In this document: positions 8,561 through 15,846 of the stretch, one piece after another | Numbering within the stretch: the stretch's first letter is position 1 | Layout of the letters: each line of letters begins with the position of its first letter | NCBI RefSeq assembly: GCF_947252345.1 | Contig: NZ_CAMXVC010000006.1 | Location: 1-52,334, forward strand | Length of the DNA: 52,334 bases | Reading direction: 5' to 3' | Source: an uncultured Finegoldia sp. | Lineage (GTDB): Bacteria; Bacillota; Clostridia; Tissierellales; Peptoniphilaceae | Made by a program: the position numbers and the translations under genes | Notes under the pieces: generated by a model | The model's input: the letters and a program-made list of their open reading frames with translations, nothing else | What the model was told of the DNA's origin: nothing | The model's database searches: none

Positions 8561-9256
8561 CTAATAAAACTCAATAATTTTTCTGTTAAGCTCGTTGAAC
8601 TTCGCATTTGACAGCAAAAATTTGCTATCATTTTCCAACAAAACATAATCCTTCTTTGTTTCTGCAATTTTTTCTATATTTATAATCTCCGAACGACTCA
8701 CCTTGAAAAACCTATCGTCCAGCATATCCATAAGTTGCGTCAACGTCATCCTAATTCTGTAACTTTTGTTTTGTGCGAAAATGTCAACGTAATTTTTGTC
8801 CGAAATGCAACTGAAGATATCCTTCAACAGAATTTTCGTGGCGATTTTCTCGTCCTTCACAACGATAAATTTTTCGAGATTGTCCAATTGACTTGTCGCC
8901 TTATCCAAAATCTCAAAAAGTTTTTCCTTTTTTATCGGCTTAATCAAAAAATGCAGAGCGTCCACATCGTAGCCGTATCCGATGTATTCCGGATAACCAC
9001 TTATGAAAATAATCTGAATATCAGAATTTTTCTTCCTTATCTTCTTGGACAATTCCACGCCATTAATCTTTTTCATCTCAACATCCAACAACAAAATATC
9101 TATCAAATCTTTCTCATCGTAATTGAATATGAAATTTTCCCCCGATGAAAAAAGCTTAGTTTTTAAATCAATTTTGTTGATATCTGCCCATTCTTCGCAG
9201 TATTTCTTATACAAATTTCTTATATTTTCTTCGTCATCTACGATTGCAATATTCAT
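8561..9256 (-). CDS. LytTR-family response regulator (AgrA-like)
   Basis: 231 residues. The receiver domain (1-120) has the acidic pair DDEEN at 7-8 and a phospho-acceptor Asp in ILLLDVEM, with the conserved Lys in FLIKPI. The C-terminal 100 residues match a LytTR DNA-binding domain (FKVSRSEIINIEKI ... NDSKFLLSNAKFNEL). Such regulators bind paired direct repeats upstream of targets. It is the first gene of an operon with the sensor-less kinase and the heterodimeric ABC exporter, so it probably controls that exporter in response to a peptide or envelope stress. The start follows AGAGGTG. No signal-peptide gene was seen in or next to the operon. Confidence 0.9.
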   Translation of the reverse strand: MNIAIVDDEENIRNLYKKYCEEWADINKIDLKTKLFSSGENFIFNYDEKDLIDILLLDVEMKKINGVELSKKIRKKNSDIQIIFISGYPEYIGYGYDVDALHFLIKPIKKEKLFEILDKATSQLDNLEKFIVVKDEKIATKILLKDIFSCISDKNYVDIFAQNKSYRIRMTLTQLMDMLDDRFFKVSRSEIINIEKIAETKKDYVLLENDSKFLLSNAKFNELNRKIIEFY

Positions 9257-9300
9257 AACACACCTCTGTCTTATTTTATCACAACAAATAATTTTCCAAT

Positions 9301-9331
9301 AAAAAAGCTACTGACAACTTGTGCCAATAGC
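9301..9331 (-). terminator. Terminator of galU
   Basis: Minus-strand stem GCTATTGGCA / TGTCAGTAGC (with G-U pairs), CAAGT-type loop, then TTTTTT. It lies between the galU stop and the regulator operon. Confidence 0.7.
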
Positions 9332-9336
9332 CAATA

Positions 9337-10200
9337 TTATTTTTCTCGCAAAAATTCCAACAATTCGTCCTTTATTTTCTCATCATGAAGTGCGAAATCA
9401 ACCGTAGCCTTCACAAACCCAAGCTTGTTACCGACATCGTATCTCTTGCCAATAAAATCATACGCAATCATCTTGCGTTTTTCTGCAAGCTTATTTAAAG
9501 CATCAGTCAATTGAATTTCATTGTTCTTGCCGGGTTTCGTTTCGTGAAGAATCGGAAAAATATCCGGCGTTACAATGTATCTTCCAAGAATTGCCAAGTT
9601 AGTTGTAGCCTCTTCACGGCTTGGTTTTTCAACCAACGACTCAACCTCAGTAATTCTATCCGAAGTCTTCACACCATTCACAATCCCATACTTGTCTACA
9701 TCTTCCCACGAAACTTCTTGCACACCCAAAATCGGCGATTCTTCCCTATCGTAAATATCAGCCATTTGTTTGATACAAGGAAGTTCATCAGAAGTATTGT
9801 AAATAATATCATCACCCAACAAAATCGCAAAAGGCTCATCGCCAACAAAACTTTCCGCGTATTTTATCGCATCTCCAAGCCCGTTTTTCTTCTTCTGTCT
9901 AATAGTGTAAATGTTCGCCATCTTCGAAAGCTCGTGAATTTCTCCTGATATCTCCGAAGACTTCTTGTTCAATTCGTATTCCAATTCGAAATTCACATCA
10001 AAATAATCTTCGATAGAGCCCTTATCCTTGCTTATAATAATCAAAATATCCGTAATTCCAGAATCCACAACCTCCTTTACAATATGATGCAAAGTTGGTT
10101 TATCGTAGATTGGAAGCATCTCCTTCGGAACAGATTTCGATGCAGGAAGCATCCTCGTACCAAAACCCGCCGCAGGAATAACCGCTTTTCTTACCTTCAT
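9337..10200 (-). CDS. galU: UTP-glucose-1-phosphate uridylyltransferase
   Basis: 287 residues, the usual length for bacterial GalU. It makes UDP-glucose from UTP and glucose-1-phosphate in the cytosol, feeding wall polysaccharide and glycolipid synthesis. The N-terminal nucleotidyl-transferase motif AAGFGTRMLPASKSVPKEM (10-28) is the family signature, and DVGNKLGF near the C-terminus is also typical. The start is supported by AGGAG 7 nt upstream. It appears monocistronic: a terminator follows and 530 bp of mostly repeat DNA precedes it. Confidence 0.95.
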   Translation of the reverse strand: MKVRKAVIPAAGFGTRMLPASKSVPKEMLPIYDKPTLHHIVKEVVDSGITDILIIISKDKGSIEDYFDVNFELEYELNKKSSEISGEIHELSKMANIYTIRQKKKNGLGDAIKYAESFVGDEPFAILLGDDIIYNTSDELPCIKQMADIYDREESPILGVQEVSWEDVDKYGIVNGVKTSDRITEVESLVEKPSREEATTNLAILGRYIVTPDIFPILHETKPGKNNEIQLTDALNKLAEKRKMIAYDFIGKRYDVGNKLGFVKATVDFALHDEKIKDELLEFLREK

Positions 10201-10407
10201 TGTCGCTCCTCGTGTTAAAATTTTACGCCATAAATCATTTGTCTCTATTAATATTGTAACAAGAAATGTTGATTTTTGCTATAAGGGGGCGTGTAGGTCG
10301 CAAGATTGAGATTTCGTAGATGCTTACAAAAAGTGCAAAACCGATTTGCACGCTCCTTCTTTTGATTCTTGCTGTGATAATTTCAAAAGCTTGTCCATGA
10401 AATAAAA

Positions 10408-10586
10408 GCAGATTACTGCATTTGCTAAGAATATCGTCTGGAGAAAATAATCAAAAATCCAAGCGAAATGACCCGTAAAAATCTCACTCGTGCCAGCCGA
10501 AGGCGCACTTGAGATTTTAGGGGCATGAGCGTGAGGATTTTTTTATTTTTGTAAGCCAGATATTCGTGCAAATCAGTTTTCTGATT
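10408..10586. repeat. Palindromic intergenic repeat, copy B
   Basis: One of three closely similar ~180-bp elements (others at 20764 and 22549). The left arm (CAGATTACTG...TTTGCTAAGAATATCGTCTGG) is an imperfect reverse complement of the right arm (CCAGATATTCGTGCAAATCAG...CTGATT), and the inner halves (AAAAATCCAAGCG...TCACTCGTGCC and GGCGCACTTGAGATTTT...GAGGATTTTT) also pair, so the whole unit can fold into one long hairpin. Weaker similarity to copy C continues to about 10680. It fills most of the gap between galU and clpB (10201-10731), which holds no supported gene. Confidence 0.8.
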
Positions 10587-10689
10587 TCTTCTGAGCCGAA
10601 ACTGTCTTGATTTTGCCATAGTCCAGACGATGCGTGTTACGACTTTTATTTCGTATCTTGGTGTAGCGACAATTTTTCTGTACCACAAC

Positions 10690-10723
10690 AAAAAATAGGC
10701 AAGACCTGTGATCTTACCTATTT
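10690..10723 (-). terminator. Terminator of clpB
   Basis: Minus-strand stem AAATAGGTAAGA / TCTTGCCTATTT around CACAGG, followed by a T-rich tract, about 10 nt after the clpB stop codon. Confidence 0.85.
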
Positions 10724-10731
10724 CCTACAAT

Positions 10732-13317
10732 CTATTTCTTTTTAATTCCCAATTCACCATCTACATTTGTGATAACGACAGTGTCTTTGTCAGTTACAGT
10801 TCCTTTTATCAATTCACGTCCAAGTTTTGTTTCGACGTTGGATTCGATAAATCTCTTAACCGGTCTTGCACCGTACAATACATCGTATGCTTTGTCGATA
10901 ATCAAATCTTCTGCAGATTCGTCAATTTCGATAGTGATTTGTCTGTCTTCCAATTGTTTTTGCAACAATGAAACTTGTTTTTCGATAATCTTGTAGATGT
11001 CATCTTTTGTCAATGGTTTGAACATTACGATATCGTCAATTCTGTTCAAAAATTCCGGCTTGAATTTTGATTTCAATTCGTCCATTACAGCCGTTCTGCT
11101 GTCGGATGAAATATTTCCGTCGTCGTCAATTCCTTCAATCAAATCCATCGAGCCGATGTTACTTGTCATTATTATTATTGTGTTTTTGAAATCGACAGTT
11201 CTACCTTTGTTGTCAGTCAAACGTCCGTCATCCAAAACTTGCAACAAAATGTTGAAAACATCTGGATGTGCTTTTTCTATCTCGTCGAACAAAATCACTG
11301 AGTATGGTTTTCTTCTGACAGCTTCAGTTAGTTGACCACCTTCATCGTATCCGACATATCCTGGAGGAGCTCCGACAAGTCTACTTACTGCGTGTTTTTC
11401 CATATATTCTGACATATCTATACGAATCAAATTCTTTTCGTCATCAAACATATTTTCAGTCAACGCTTTTGCAAGTTCTGTTTTACCAACACCCGTTGGT
11501 CCAAGGAAAATGAACGATCCGATTGGTCTGTTGAGGGACTTCAATCCACTTCTAGCTCTGATTATCGCATCAGTCACGGCGTTGATGGCTTCATCTTGTC
11601 CCACAACTCTCTTGTGCAACAACTTGTCCATATTCAAAATCTTGTCACGTTCAGTTTCCACCAATTTTGTCACAGGAATTGATGTCCACTTGCTGACAAC
11701 TTCAGCGATTTCATCTTCAGTTACGCTTTCTTTGATGATGGAATTGTCATCTTCGTCCATTTTCTTGTTCAATTCTTCGAGCTTGTTTTGAAGCTCAACT
11801 AATTTTCCGTATTTTAATTCAGACAATTTTTCAAAATCGTATTTTCTTTGAGCTTCTTCCATTTCATGGTTGACAGCTTCGATTTTAGATTTTGTGTTCT
11901 TGATTTCGTCGACTTTGGATTTCTGTTTCGTCCATTCCATATACATAGCGTCGAACTCGTTTTTCGTGTCTTGCAATTCTTTTTCCAAATTTTCGAGTCT
12001 AATCTTGCTCATCTCGTCGTCTTCTTTGTTCAAAGCGGCACGTTCGATTTCGAGTTGCAATATTTTTCTCTTAGTTTCGTCGATGCTTTCAGGCATAGAA
12101 TCAATTTCTGTTCTGACCATCGCACTCGCTTCGTCCATCAAATCAATAGCCTTGTCTGGCAAAAATCTGTCCGTGATGTATCTGTCCGACAAAGTTGCCG
12201 CAGCGATTACTGCGTTGTCAGTGATTTTGATTCCGTGATAAATCTCGTATTTGTCCTTGATACCACGCAAGATTGAAATAGTGTCCTCAACTGAAGGTTC
12301 TTCGACCAAAACTTTTTGGAATCTTCTTTCCAATGCGCCATCTGTTTCGATGTACTTTCTGTATTCATCCAAAGTTGTAGCACCTATTGTTCTGATTTCA
12401 CCTCTCGCAAGCATTGGCTTCAACAAGTTCGCTGCATCCATTGCCCCTTCCGATTTACCGGCACCGACCAATGTGTGGATTTCGTCGATAAACATAATAA
12501 TCTTGCCGTCAGATTCTGCAACTTCTTTTAATACGGCCTTCAATCTTTCTTCGAATTCTCCTCTAAATTTAGCGCCGGCAATCAAACTTCCCATGTCCAA
12601 TGCAAAAATAGACTTGTTCTTCAACGTTTCCGGAACATCGTTGTTGACAATTCTAAGCGCCAATCCTTCCACAATCGCAGTCTTACCAACACCCGGTTGA
12701 CCAATCAACACAGGATTGTTCTTCGTCCTACGGCTCAAAATCCTGACGCTGTGTCTAATCTCGTCGTCACGGCCGATTACAGGGTCGAGCTTTCCTTCCT
12801 TCGCCAAGTCCGTCAAATTACGACCGTATTTTGCCAACACATCAGTCGTATCTTCCGGATTGTCGCTGTCAACTTTTTGATTTCCACGCAATGCCTTCAA
12901 ATTTGTCTTGAAATTCGTAGAATTTATATTAAATCCCTTCAACAAACCAGCACTGACGCTGTTTTTTTCGTTCAAAATACTTAGGAAAATATGTTCCACC
13001 GAAACGAAACTATCTCCCATTGATTTTGCCTCGTCCTCTGATTTCAACAATATCCTTTGAAAAACAGTGCTAGGATAAACGCTAGATTGACTGTCGTTTT
13101 TAGGAAGAGAATCTATTTTTTTATTGAAAGCACTCACAACGCCATTGTAATCAGCTCCGATTTTTTGAATCGTCTTTGCAACAATAGAATCTGAATCGGA
13201 TAAAAGCGCATAAGCCAAGTGAATATCTGTCACTTCAGGATTGCCCAATTTAATGGCAGAATTTTGTGCATTTTGAATTGCTTCAACAGATTTTTGTGTG
13301 AATTTATTTAAATCCAT
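10732..13317 (-). CDS. clpB: ATP-dependent disaggregase ClpB
   Basis: 861 residues, full length for ClpB. It is a hexameric AAA+ chaperone that extracts and refolds aggregated proteins with DnaK/DnaJ. The order is an N-domain (1-145), a first ATPase with Walker A GQPGVGKT and Walker B IIMFIDEIH, a coiled-coil M-domain of about 120 residues rich in Glu/Lys (about 410-525) that distinguishes ClpB from ClpC, and a second ATPase with GPTGVGKTELAK and VILFDEIEKAH. I start it at the ATG at 13317 (MDLNKFTQ) because GGGGG lies 8 nt upstream; an ATG 6 nt earlier is too close to that site. It follows cbpA by 18 nt, so the CtsR-controlled promoter upstream of cbpA should drive both. Confidence 0.96.
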   Translation of the reverse strand: MDLNKFTQKSVEAIQNAQNSAIKLGNPEVTDIHLAYALLSDSDSIVAKTIQKIGADYNGVVSAFNKKIDSLPKNDSQSSVYPSTVFQRILLKSEDEAKSMGDSFVSVEHIFLSILNEKNSVSAGLLKGFNINSTNFKTNLKALRGNQKVDSDNPEDTTDVLAKYGRNLTDLAKEGKLDPVIGRDDEIRHSVRILSRRTKNNPVLIGQPGVGKTAIVEGLALRIVNNDVPETLKNKSIFALDMGSLIAGAKFRGEFEERLKAVLKEVAESDGKIIMFIDEIHTLVGAGKSEGAMDAANLLKPMLARGEIRTIGATTLDEYRKYIETDGALERRFQKVLVEEPSVEDTISILRGIKDKYEIYHGIKITDNAVIAAATLSDRYITDRFLPDKAIDLMDEASAMVRTEIDSMPESIDETKRKILQLEIERAALNKEDDEMSKIRLENLEKELQDTKNEFDAMYMEWTKQKSKVDEIKNTKSKIEAVNHEMEEAQRKYDFEKLSELKYGKLVELQNKLEELNKKMDEDDNSIIKESVTEDEIAEVVSKWTSIPVTKLVETERDKILNMDKLLHKRVVGQDEAINAVTDAIIRARSGLKSLNRPIGSFIFLGPTGVGKTELAKALTENMFDDEKNLIRIDMSEYMEKHAVSRLVGAPPGYVGYDEGGQLTEAVRRKPYSVILFDEIEKAHPDVFNILLQVLDDGRLTDNKGRTVDFKNTIIIMTSNIGSMDLIEGIDDDGNISSDSRTAVMDELKSKFKPEFLNRIDDIVMFKPLTKDDIYKIIEKQVSLLQKQLEDRQITIEIDESAEDLIIDKAYDVLYGARPVKRFIESNVETKLGRELIKGTVTDKDTVVITNVDGELGIKKK

Positions 13318-13335
13318 AAACATTACCCCCTTACA

Positions 13336-14277
13336 TTATTCAGAAATTTCGTATAATTTTTTGTATAATTTTTCTTGTTCTTCGTTTAATTTTGTTGGAT
13401 TTACGATAGAAATTTCGAGGAACAAATCTCCCTTGACGCCTTTCATATCGACAAATCCCTTGCCCTTAACTCTAATTCTTTGATTAGACTTGATGTGTTG
13501 AGGAATCTTGACTTTGATTCTCTCACCAGTAATCGTATCGACGTTGATTGATTTTCCAAAATAAGCTTCCCAAGGTTTAAGCTCAACCTTTTTGATTATG
13601 TTGTGGTCTTCGAGCTTGTTGTACAAATCGACCAAGTTAATCTTCACATAAATGTCGCCGTCAACGCCGAATTTTTCGCCCTTGACTTTGATTTTCTTGC
13701 CGGGCAAAATCCCCTTTGGAATTTTCAAATTCAAATTGACAGTCTTGTCACCAATCCTAAGTCCCAATCTTTTTTCGGCGCCGTTGTAAATGTCCGATAG
13801 AGAAACGGAGATTTCGGTGTCATATCTTTGCCTTTGTGGTTTTCTTCCAGCGCCTTTGAATCCGCCGAAAATATCGGAAAATCCTCCGCCGCTACTTTGT
13901 CCTCCCGAGAAAAACGCATTGAAAAAGTCCGAGAATCCTCCGCCCGCACCACTCGTCGTGTAAGTGTACGAGCCGCCGTTCTTGCCGAAACCGCCGAACC
14001 CACCGAAGTTTCCAAAATCGTACGCATTAGGGTCGAAATTTTGACCGCCTTGGAAATTGTAGTTCGAGCCGAACATATCGTATTTTTTACGCTTATCTTC
14101 GTTTCCCAAAACCTCGTAAGCCTCGTTAATCTCCTTAAATTTTTCTTGGGATTTCTCATCGCCTTTATTTAAATCGGGGTGATATTTCTTGGCGAGTTTT
14201 CTGTAAGCCTTCTTAATTTCTTGGGCACTCGCCTTCTTATCCACTCCTAAAACTTTGTAGTAATCTTTGTATTCCAT
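13336..14277 (-). CDS. cbpA: CbpA/DnaJ-class co-chaperone
   Basis: 313 residues. The J domain (MEYKDYYKVLGVDKKA..., about residues 1-70) carries the HPD motif (KKYHPDLNK) that stimulates DnaK. A Gly/Phe-rich linker (about 75-130) and a C-terminal substrate-binding domain follow. The CxxCxGxG zinc fingers of canonical DnaJ are absent, placing it in the CbpA/type II group. The reading frame stays open upstream to 14466, but the start at 14277 is chosen because GGGAGG precedes it and because the upstream part contains the promoter and CtsR operator. It forms an operon with clpB 18 nt downstream, pairing a J protein with the disaggregase. Confidence 0.93.
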   Translation of the reverse strand: MEYKDYYKVLGVDKKASAQEIKKAYRKLAKKYHPDLNKGDEKSQEKFKEINEAYEVLGNEDKRKKYDMFGSNYNFQGGQNFDPNAYDFGNFGGFGGFGKNGGSYTYTTSGAGGGFSDFFNAFFSGGQSSGGGFSDIFGGFKGAGRKPQRQRYDTEISVSLSDIYNGAEKRLGLRIGDKTVNLNLKIPKGILPGKKIKVKGEKFGVDGDIYVKINLVDLYNKLEDHNIIKKVELKPWEAYFGKSINVDTITGERIKVKIPQHIKSNQRIRVKGKGFVDMKGVKGDLFLEISIVNPTKLNEEQEKLYKKLYEISE

Positions 14278-14303
14278 AAAATCCTCCCGAATAAGAATTT
14301 GTT

Positions 14304-14320
14304 TTTGACTTTCTTTGACC
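14304..14320 (-). promoter_or_regulatory. CtsR operator upstream of cbpA-clpB
   Basis: The minus-strand sequence GGTCAAAGAAAGTCAAA is a perfect match to the known CtsR direct-repeat consensus RGTCAAA-NAN-RGTCAAA. It lies just downstream of the -10 element, where bound repressor would block transcription. The ctsR gene itself is not in the window. Confidence 0.85.
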
Positions 14321-14328
14321 TTAAATAT

Positions 14329-14357
14329 ATTATACACCCTCCCCGAAATTTTATCAA
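14329..14357 (-). promoter_or_regulatory. Promoter of cbpA-clpB
   Basis: TTGATA (14352-14357) and TATAAT (14329-14334) with a 17-nt spacer on the minus strand, directly upstream of the CtsR box and about 50 nt before the cbpA start. Confidence 0.8.
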
Positions 14358-14467
14358 CAAAAATTACAATCGTTGCAATTTCTTTGACATTCAAATCAAT
14401 TTTTTTCCAAATTACTCCAAATACAACACCCCAGCTTATTAGAAAAAACTCCGTAAATTTTCCCAAA

Positions 14468-14495
14468 TAAAAAATGGAACCACACCGATTCCATT
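14468..14495 (-). terminator. Terminator of the sigma-factor gene
   Basis: Minus-strand stem AATGGAA / TTCCATT with a 9-nt loop, then TTTTTT, about 30 nt after the stop codon. Confidence 0.7.
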
Positions 14496-14522
14496 CTGAC
14501 CGCTCGCCAATTCAGCCACAAC

Positions 14523-15062
14523 TCAATACATCTTGCGCAGATTCTCCAACGCCTTGCTCCTCGTGTTGTAGAAAGTGGACTGTTTCATATTCAATTTTTT
14601 GCAGATTTCCCTAGCACTTTTTTCACGAAGGAAATTCTCGTAAATAATCTTCTGTTGCCTTTCCGGAAGCTTGCGTACCCTCTCGTAAAGTTGTTTAATC
14701 TCCAATCTATCCTCAAAATCCTGCTCGATATTTTCATCAGATTCAATCAAATTCATTATTTCATCACCATCCTCATTCGTAAAATTCAACGAAGAAACAC
14801 TCCTTCTCGGATTCTTCTTCAGATAAAAAAACCTCAACCTCTGCTTCAAATAATAATTGAACGGAACTTTTTTCCTGTCGTCGTACTCCATTATCGCATA
14901 CATAATCTCCGTCTTTCCCTCATCAACAAGCTCACGAAAAATATCGGCCCTGTCGTAATAATTTTTGATGCTGGAAATAATCAACGGCTCAAAAGCCTTG
15001 TAAATTCTCTCATCATCTAGTATCTTGTTTCTAACAATATAATCTATTAATTCGTATTGCAT
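14523..15062 (-). CDS. Small sigma-70-family RNA polymerase sigma factor
   Basis: 179 residues with a sigma region 2-like stretch (about 22-85: FEPLIISSIKNYYDR..ELVDEGKTEIMYAIMEYDDRKKVPFNYYLKQRLR) and a region 4-like helix-turn-helix at the end (LPERQQKIIYENFLREKSAREICKKLNMKQSTFYNTRSKALENL). Region 1 and most of region 3 are absent, as in alternative sigma factors such as SigH- or ComX-type proteins. The start follows AAGGAG. It is divergent from a ComK-like gene 240 bp away, which suggests a joint regulatory module, perhaps for competence. No regulon can be read from this window. Sigma identity is well supported; the specific role is inference. Confidence 0.82.
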   Translation of the reverse strand: MQYELIDYIVRNKILDDERIYKAFEPLIISSIKNYYDRADIFRELVDEGKTEIMYAIMEYDDRKKVPFNYYLKQRLRFFYLKKNPRRSVSSLNFTNEDGDEIMNLIESDENIEQDFEDRLEIKQLYERVRKLPERQQKIIYENFLREKSAREICKKLNMKQSTFYNTRSKALENLRKMY

Positions 15063-15240
15063 AATCTCATCTCCTTTTTTTTAATTTTACTATCCAAAGC
15101 CAAATTTGATTAATCGAGAATCAAATCAAAAACAACTACAATTTAGTCATTTACAATGGAAATTTACACAAATTTTTCACTATTCTCGTCGCAATTCTTG
15201 GATTTTGCGAACAATTCATTGTAATTTTTTGTTCAAACGC

Positions 15241-15269
15241 TTGTCTATGAACGTTTGTTCTGTTATAAT
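15241..15269 (+). promoter_or_regulatory. Promoter of the ComK-like gene
   Basis: TTGTCT (15241-15246) and TATAAT (15264-15269) separated by 17 nt, about 30 nt before the start codon. The spacer contains the GAAC-N4-GTTC palindrome listed separately. Confidence 0.7.
15249..15260 (+). promoter_or_regulatory. LexA-type (SOS box-like) palindrome inside the comK-like promoter
   Basis: GAACGTTTGTTC fits the Gram-positive LexA/DinR core GAAC-N4-GTTC exactly and lies between the -35 and -10 hexamers, an ideal repressor position. The outer C/G positions of the long consensus are not matched. LexA binding is inference. Confidence 0.5.
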
Positions 15270-15299
15270 AAAATTATCATAAAAATAAAAGGAGAAACA

Positions 15300-15755
15300 A
15301 TGAGACAACTACAGGCAATAATCCCGATATACGTCGATGATATCGGAAATGCAGTCGAACTTTATTTTAATGATTTCACCACTACTAGATTTTATTCATT
15401 GGATTGTTGCATCAAAAAAATCGCCCGCAACGAACTTATAGACATCGCCGAGGCGAAAAAATTAATCAAAAAATCACTGAATATCACGAAAAATCCTCCT
15501 ATTTGTTTTAAAAACGGAACCTACTGCATGATAAAAGTCAGAAAACCAATTTCAAAAAACGACGGAAGCTATGGACTGTTCAACATCGACTCGATAAAAG
15601 AAATAGTAAAAGGACACATAACGCTCACCAACACACAAAAAATCCCTACACTAGAATCCAAAAGAAACATCGAAGACAAAATCAAAAAAGCAAAACTTGC
15701 GAGGCTTTTGATTGAAGACTACACAGAAAACTTGGACATATTCACAAGAAAATAA
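15300..15755 (+). CDS. ComK-like transcriptional regulator
   Basis: 151 residues. From memory of the Bacillus ComK sequence, the stretch LNITKNPPICFKNGTYCMIKV followed by ...GLFNIDSIKEI aligns with the ComK region around VTKISHKPPIMVDPSNQIFLFP and ...WISHVHVKEF, with similar spacing, and IPIYVDDIGNAVEL resembles the ComK N-terminal IAVLPEEIDGK region. It is shorter than Bacillus ComK (192 residues). ComK binds AT-rich boxes (AAAA-N5-TTTT) and activates DNA-uptake genes. The start at 15300 is chosen for AGGAG 7 nt upstream; an in-frame ATG 45 nt earlier lies inside the promoter. The divergent neighbour is a sigma factor; in Staphylococcus aureus SigH and ComK act together on competence genes. 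The family call needs a profile search. Confidence 0.6.
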   Translation: MRQLQAIIPIYVDDIGNAVELYFNDFTTTRFYSLDCCIKKIARNELIDIAEAKKLIKKSLNITKNPPICFKNGTYCMIKVRKPISKNDGSYGLFNIDSIKEIVKGHITLTNTQKIPTLESKRNIEDKIKKAKLARLLIEDYTENLDIFTRK

Positions 15756-15787
15756 AAAAAGCTGATACATCTAGTATCAGTTTTTTT
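15756..15787 (+). terminator. Terminator of the comK-like gene
   Basis: Stem CTGATAC / GTATCAG with an ATCTA loop and TTTTTTT, starting right after the stop codon. Confidence 0.9.
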
Positions 15788-15792
15788 GCATT

Positions 15793-15824
15793 AAAAAATG
15801 GGACCACAATTAGTCCCATTTTCA
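15793..15824 (-). terminator. Terminator of the PAB-like gene
   Basis: Minus-strand stem AAAATGGGAC / GTCCCATTTT around TAATTGTG, running into a T tract. It lies tail to tail with the comK-like terminator. Confidence 0.88.
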
Positions 15825-15846
15825 ATTAATCTTTTACTCAGATTAA

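Noticed and set aside
10425..10691. Minus-strand 88-residue open frame over repeat copy B
   Set aside because: It is Arg-rich, has no ribosome binding site, and lies across a palindromic repeat and the clpB terminator. The other repeat copies do not keep the frame.
14278..14466. N-terminal extension of cbpA
   Set aside because: It would translate the promoter and CtsR box; the J domain starts right at the inner ATG, which has a good Shine-Dalgarno.
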